Positions 61,456-64,000 of a DNA stretch of 64,000 nt are shown one piece after another. Each line of letters opens with the position of its first letter. The first letter of the stretch is position 1. The DNA is from Rotaria sordida (lineage: Eukaryota > Rotifera > Eurotatoria > Philodinida > Philodinidae). A model generated the notes under the pieces. The model was not told where the DNA came from and searched no databases. It worked only from the letters and a program-made list of their open reading frames with translations. The translations under genes and the position numbers were made by a program. The stretch covers positions 1 through 64,000 of the forward strand of contig CAJNOL010000109.1 of assembly GCA_905250125.1 (NCBI GenBank), in the 5' to 3' direction.

Positions 61456-61892
61456 TTTAAGATAATTGTTCTATATGTTAAAATAATTCTCTTATACAAT
61501 CAAGATATGTCTTCTTTTATCAAGCAACAATCAACATTATAAGACTGATGATAAATCAAAATTGAGGCAGATAAATATACGTGTTATTACTTTTACTTTC
61601 TAATAACAAATTTGTATAGATCTAAAGTCCTTTAACTTATATAGAATTTCATCAGTTGTTAAATTTGATCAAAAAAAAAACTACTTTATATTGTATTTTT
61701 ACCAAAATAAGAAAAACAAAAAAAAAGATGTGAGAGACTTATAATTTTAATGCTAATTGCATTATACGAATGTTTGTTTAGTACAAATCAGCATCATAAG
61801 AATACATATAGCAACAATTTCTATATAGGTAAGATATACAAAATACATAACAAACAAACAAGAAATAAACAATATCAAAATAATAACAATTT
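61456..61892. other. Intergenic, 3' flank of the last gene
   Basis: AT-rich DNA with no features beyond poly(A) tracts; probably contains the 3' UTR of the gene ending at 61893. The plus-strand frame 61750-61980 is antisense to its end and is not called. Confidence 0.5.
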
Positions 61893-64000
61893 CTATAACA
61901 GATCAATATTATTGTATTGTGTAGCTACTTCAGTATATTTTTTCCCTGAGCATAACCAACAACCAGACAGAGTTGGTTGATTAAGAAATGATATGAGTAG
62001 ATCTTGATTAATATTTACATTTTGTCGTATTGTATTAGTTGAATTTTGTTTTTGTTCTTCATCTAACATTGATATAACATATTTTCGTAATTTTCTTAAT
62101 TCTTTTTGTTGTCTTTTTATTTTTTTTAATATTATATTAACTTTAGTTATTTTATCTTCATCAGTCATATTTGTTGATACTCTTCTTATCATATTTGTTA
62201 TTTGTGAAATTCGATTAGTTTCTATTGTATCAGCTTCAAAAATCCAATCCGATGGTAATTCTTCATGATTAGTATTATAAATATTTGAAATTGATTCAGA
62301 TTCAATTATTTGTTTATCTTCAATTTTATTATTTGATTGTTTTTTTTTCTTTGTAAATTTTTTCTGTAATCGTTTTCGATGTTTTAATACTTTTTTTTGT
62401 TCAACATCGGCAACATTTAATTCATTGACTAACATAACACATTGTTCATTGAGATCGTTTTGATTTTGTTGTGTTGATTTTTTAATTGTTGAAGAAATCA
62501 TAAGAGGAAGACGAGATGGAGGAGAAAGTGGTGATGATAATTCTTCGACTTCATCACAATTATCAATAAGAAAACCTGAGTGAGGTAAGATGTTTGAATT
62601 TGTTCGCAAAGTTGGTTCACAATCGATGATCTAATAAATATGAAAATTAAAAAAAAAATCTATCACTTTTTTTTGTTTTTATTCGTTGTGAATTCATAAA
62701 ATGGGAAAAGGAGGGGATGATATTTTATGCATTTTTTTAAAAGCGCTCTGTCAAAAATCAATTTTGGGCCACATGTATGAAAATGACATGAAATTTTCAA
62801 CCCTATATCATGATGTTCAACAAACAAGAATCAAAAATAGCGGATTTGACAACTTGAAATTCTCTATGGTTATTCATTTTATAGATTTAATTTCTATTGT
62901 ATTTGAAAGAGAATGTCAGATTGCAGATTCTTCATTTCGTCGGTTCAATCATGAGATTAGCCTGCTATAAACATTGATTTTTATCGTTTAGTAAACTTCC
63001 AAATACACAGTATCCTTTCTCTCAACGAATTTTGATATATACTGTTGAGTTTTGTTTAAACTTAGAATTCAATTAGATCATACTTTTTTTGAATCTTCAT
63101 CCTATTCTAACTCTACCAGATCAATAATACTACCGTCCTACTGATTGACATCTACAATAAGATCCTCTAGCTACATTAAAAATCAAAATTCACAATATTC
63201 AAAAGGAGTAAGAATGTACAGTAGAAATCTTAAATTCATACAATGTTTTAGAAGATTCTAGAATAATCTAAGCACTGTTATTATTGACTTGCCTTTTCTT
63301 TCATTGCTAGGAAAACGCACACAATGATCTTTGGTTTTCCTTCTCCCATCGCTGGTTGCTAGAGCCTATGAGAGAGCTGGAAAAATCTCGATTTAAACTT
63401 ATACTCTCTATTTTCATCAAAAATATGTGTTAGTTTCACAAAAATAGTCATCTATTGATAGAAATGCTTTTTTCTTTTAATATAATAGTAAAAAAGCTTA
63501 ATTCAAAAAAAACGGACACTAAAGAGCTTCACATGCTCTTTCAAATAAAAAGAAGCAATTGATTACAATGAAACTTCGAGTATCTTGGGATGTAAGATCA
63601 AAAAGGCATCTATTTCAAACAGAAAATGAGGAAAATTATCAAAACCTTCAGTAAAACAGAAGGAACCAAATAAAAACTCATATTGTTGATGAAAGATTAG
63701 ACTACGAACTATCTTCTATTTCGACTTTTCTGACGAAAATTGACTGATAAGGATGCTTAATATGAAATAAAACCTAAATGTATACATACGGATGGTGGTG
63801 GTGTTGGTAATAATTGTAGATTTGAACATTTGTCATTCGTTGTTGGTAGAGAATTATTAAATAAAATTCTTTCTATTGCACTAACATCATTATAATTATT
63901 AGTATCAGTAATGAAATGAAATGAACTTCCATTAAAATTATTATTATTATTATCTGTTGCATTCATTGTTGTTGATATCTGATCATTAGCAAAACGTATT
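61893..64000 (-). CDS. Unknown basic, coiled-coil protein, C-terminal exons only
   Basis: Two exons, 64000-63790 and 62630-61893, join in phase 0 (PPPS|IIDCEPTL) and give about 315 C-terminal residues; the gene continues beyond the window. The upstream exon is Asn-rich with a possible helix (AIERILFNN) and PTPPPS. The downstream exon has a proline/serine stretch, a strongly basic helix (VEQKKVLKHRKRLQKKF followed by TKKKKQ, possible nuclear localisation signal), then a coiled coil (about DEDKITKVNIILKKIKRQQ to the KELRKLRKYV region) and a C-terminal CWLC pair. I do not recognise the family. The intron (62631-63789) contains an open but unassigned frame at 62701-62970. Confidence 0.65.

Noticed and set aside
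61266-61460. 64-aa open frame with RPAGRP repeats
   Set aside because: It covers a repeat tail; the repeated residues come from the CGGCCGGACGG DNA repeat.
1-64000. CRISPR arrays, tRNA, rRNA or bacterial operons
   Set aside because: No direct-repeat/spacer arrays were seen, and I could not recognise a tRNA cloverleaf or rRNA segment by eye; a covariance-model scan would be needed to exclude small RNA genes.

Overview
The window reads as a gene-poor, AT-rich metazoan nuclear segment. Short GT-AG introns split most genes, and the intergenic DNA is full of poly(A)/poly(T) tracts and TA/TATG microsatellites. The gene set (chondroitin synthase, a Mig10/RIAM/lamellipodin adaptor, a MAP kinase kinase, a ZNF106-like WD40/zinc-finger protein) is animal. 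The ADP-ribosyltransferase/TPR-type protein at 37.8-40.3 kb, the telomere-like TGTGGG motifs and a dead bacterial-type ATPase gene all point to a bdelloid rotifer (Adineta/Rotaria type). The bdelloid assignment is inference; no database search was possible.

Layout. 1-4455 (minus): chondroitin sulfate synthase, 3' end outside the window. 4.5-14.3 kb: no convincing gene, two long palindromic (foldback) repeats. 14.3-25.0 kb (minus): MRL-family adaptor, 12 coding exons plus an alternative first exon, with three more foldback repeats in its introns. 28.2 kb (plus): intronless NCS-like EF-hand protein. 30.0-30.6 kb (minus): short syntaxin-like SNARE, possibly decaying. 30.6-35.6 kb: repeat-rich, with a hAT-type element bounded by an 8-bp duplication. 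35.7-40.9 kb: a cluster of small genes: a predicted myristoylated protein (minus), a 65-aa protein with an AKAP-like helix (plus), a degenerate ART/TPR protein, and a further ORF only 33 nt behind it. 40.9-41.6 kb: a nearly perfect 691-bp palindrome. 45.9-48.0 kb (plus): divergent MAP2K with a 505-bp MITE in an intron. 49.7-50.4 kb: fossil of a HerA/YjgR-like (DUF853) ATPase. 51.9-54.3 kb: half of a mariner transposase abutting a 1.87-kb foldback element with 164-bp tandem repeats. 54.4-59.4 kb (minus): a 158-aa unknown protein, then the ZNF106-like gene. 59.4-61.5 kb: repeats, including a retroelement-like tail. 61.9-64.0 kb (minus): C-terminal exons of an unknown protein.

The genes do not form one pathway. 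Several belong to membrane-proximal signalling (MRL adaptor, MAP2K, NCS-like sensor, AKAP-like peptide, SNARE), but their proximity is probably incidental. The strongest theme is structural: at least ten long inverted-repeat elements in 64 kb, of several unrelated sequence families and different ages, none encoding an intact transposase.

Exon boundaries were placed by hand from GT/AG signals, reading-phase agreement and remembered family similarity. They should be read as models, not transcript evidence.
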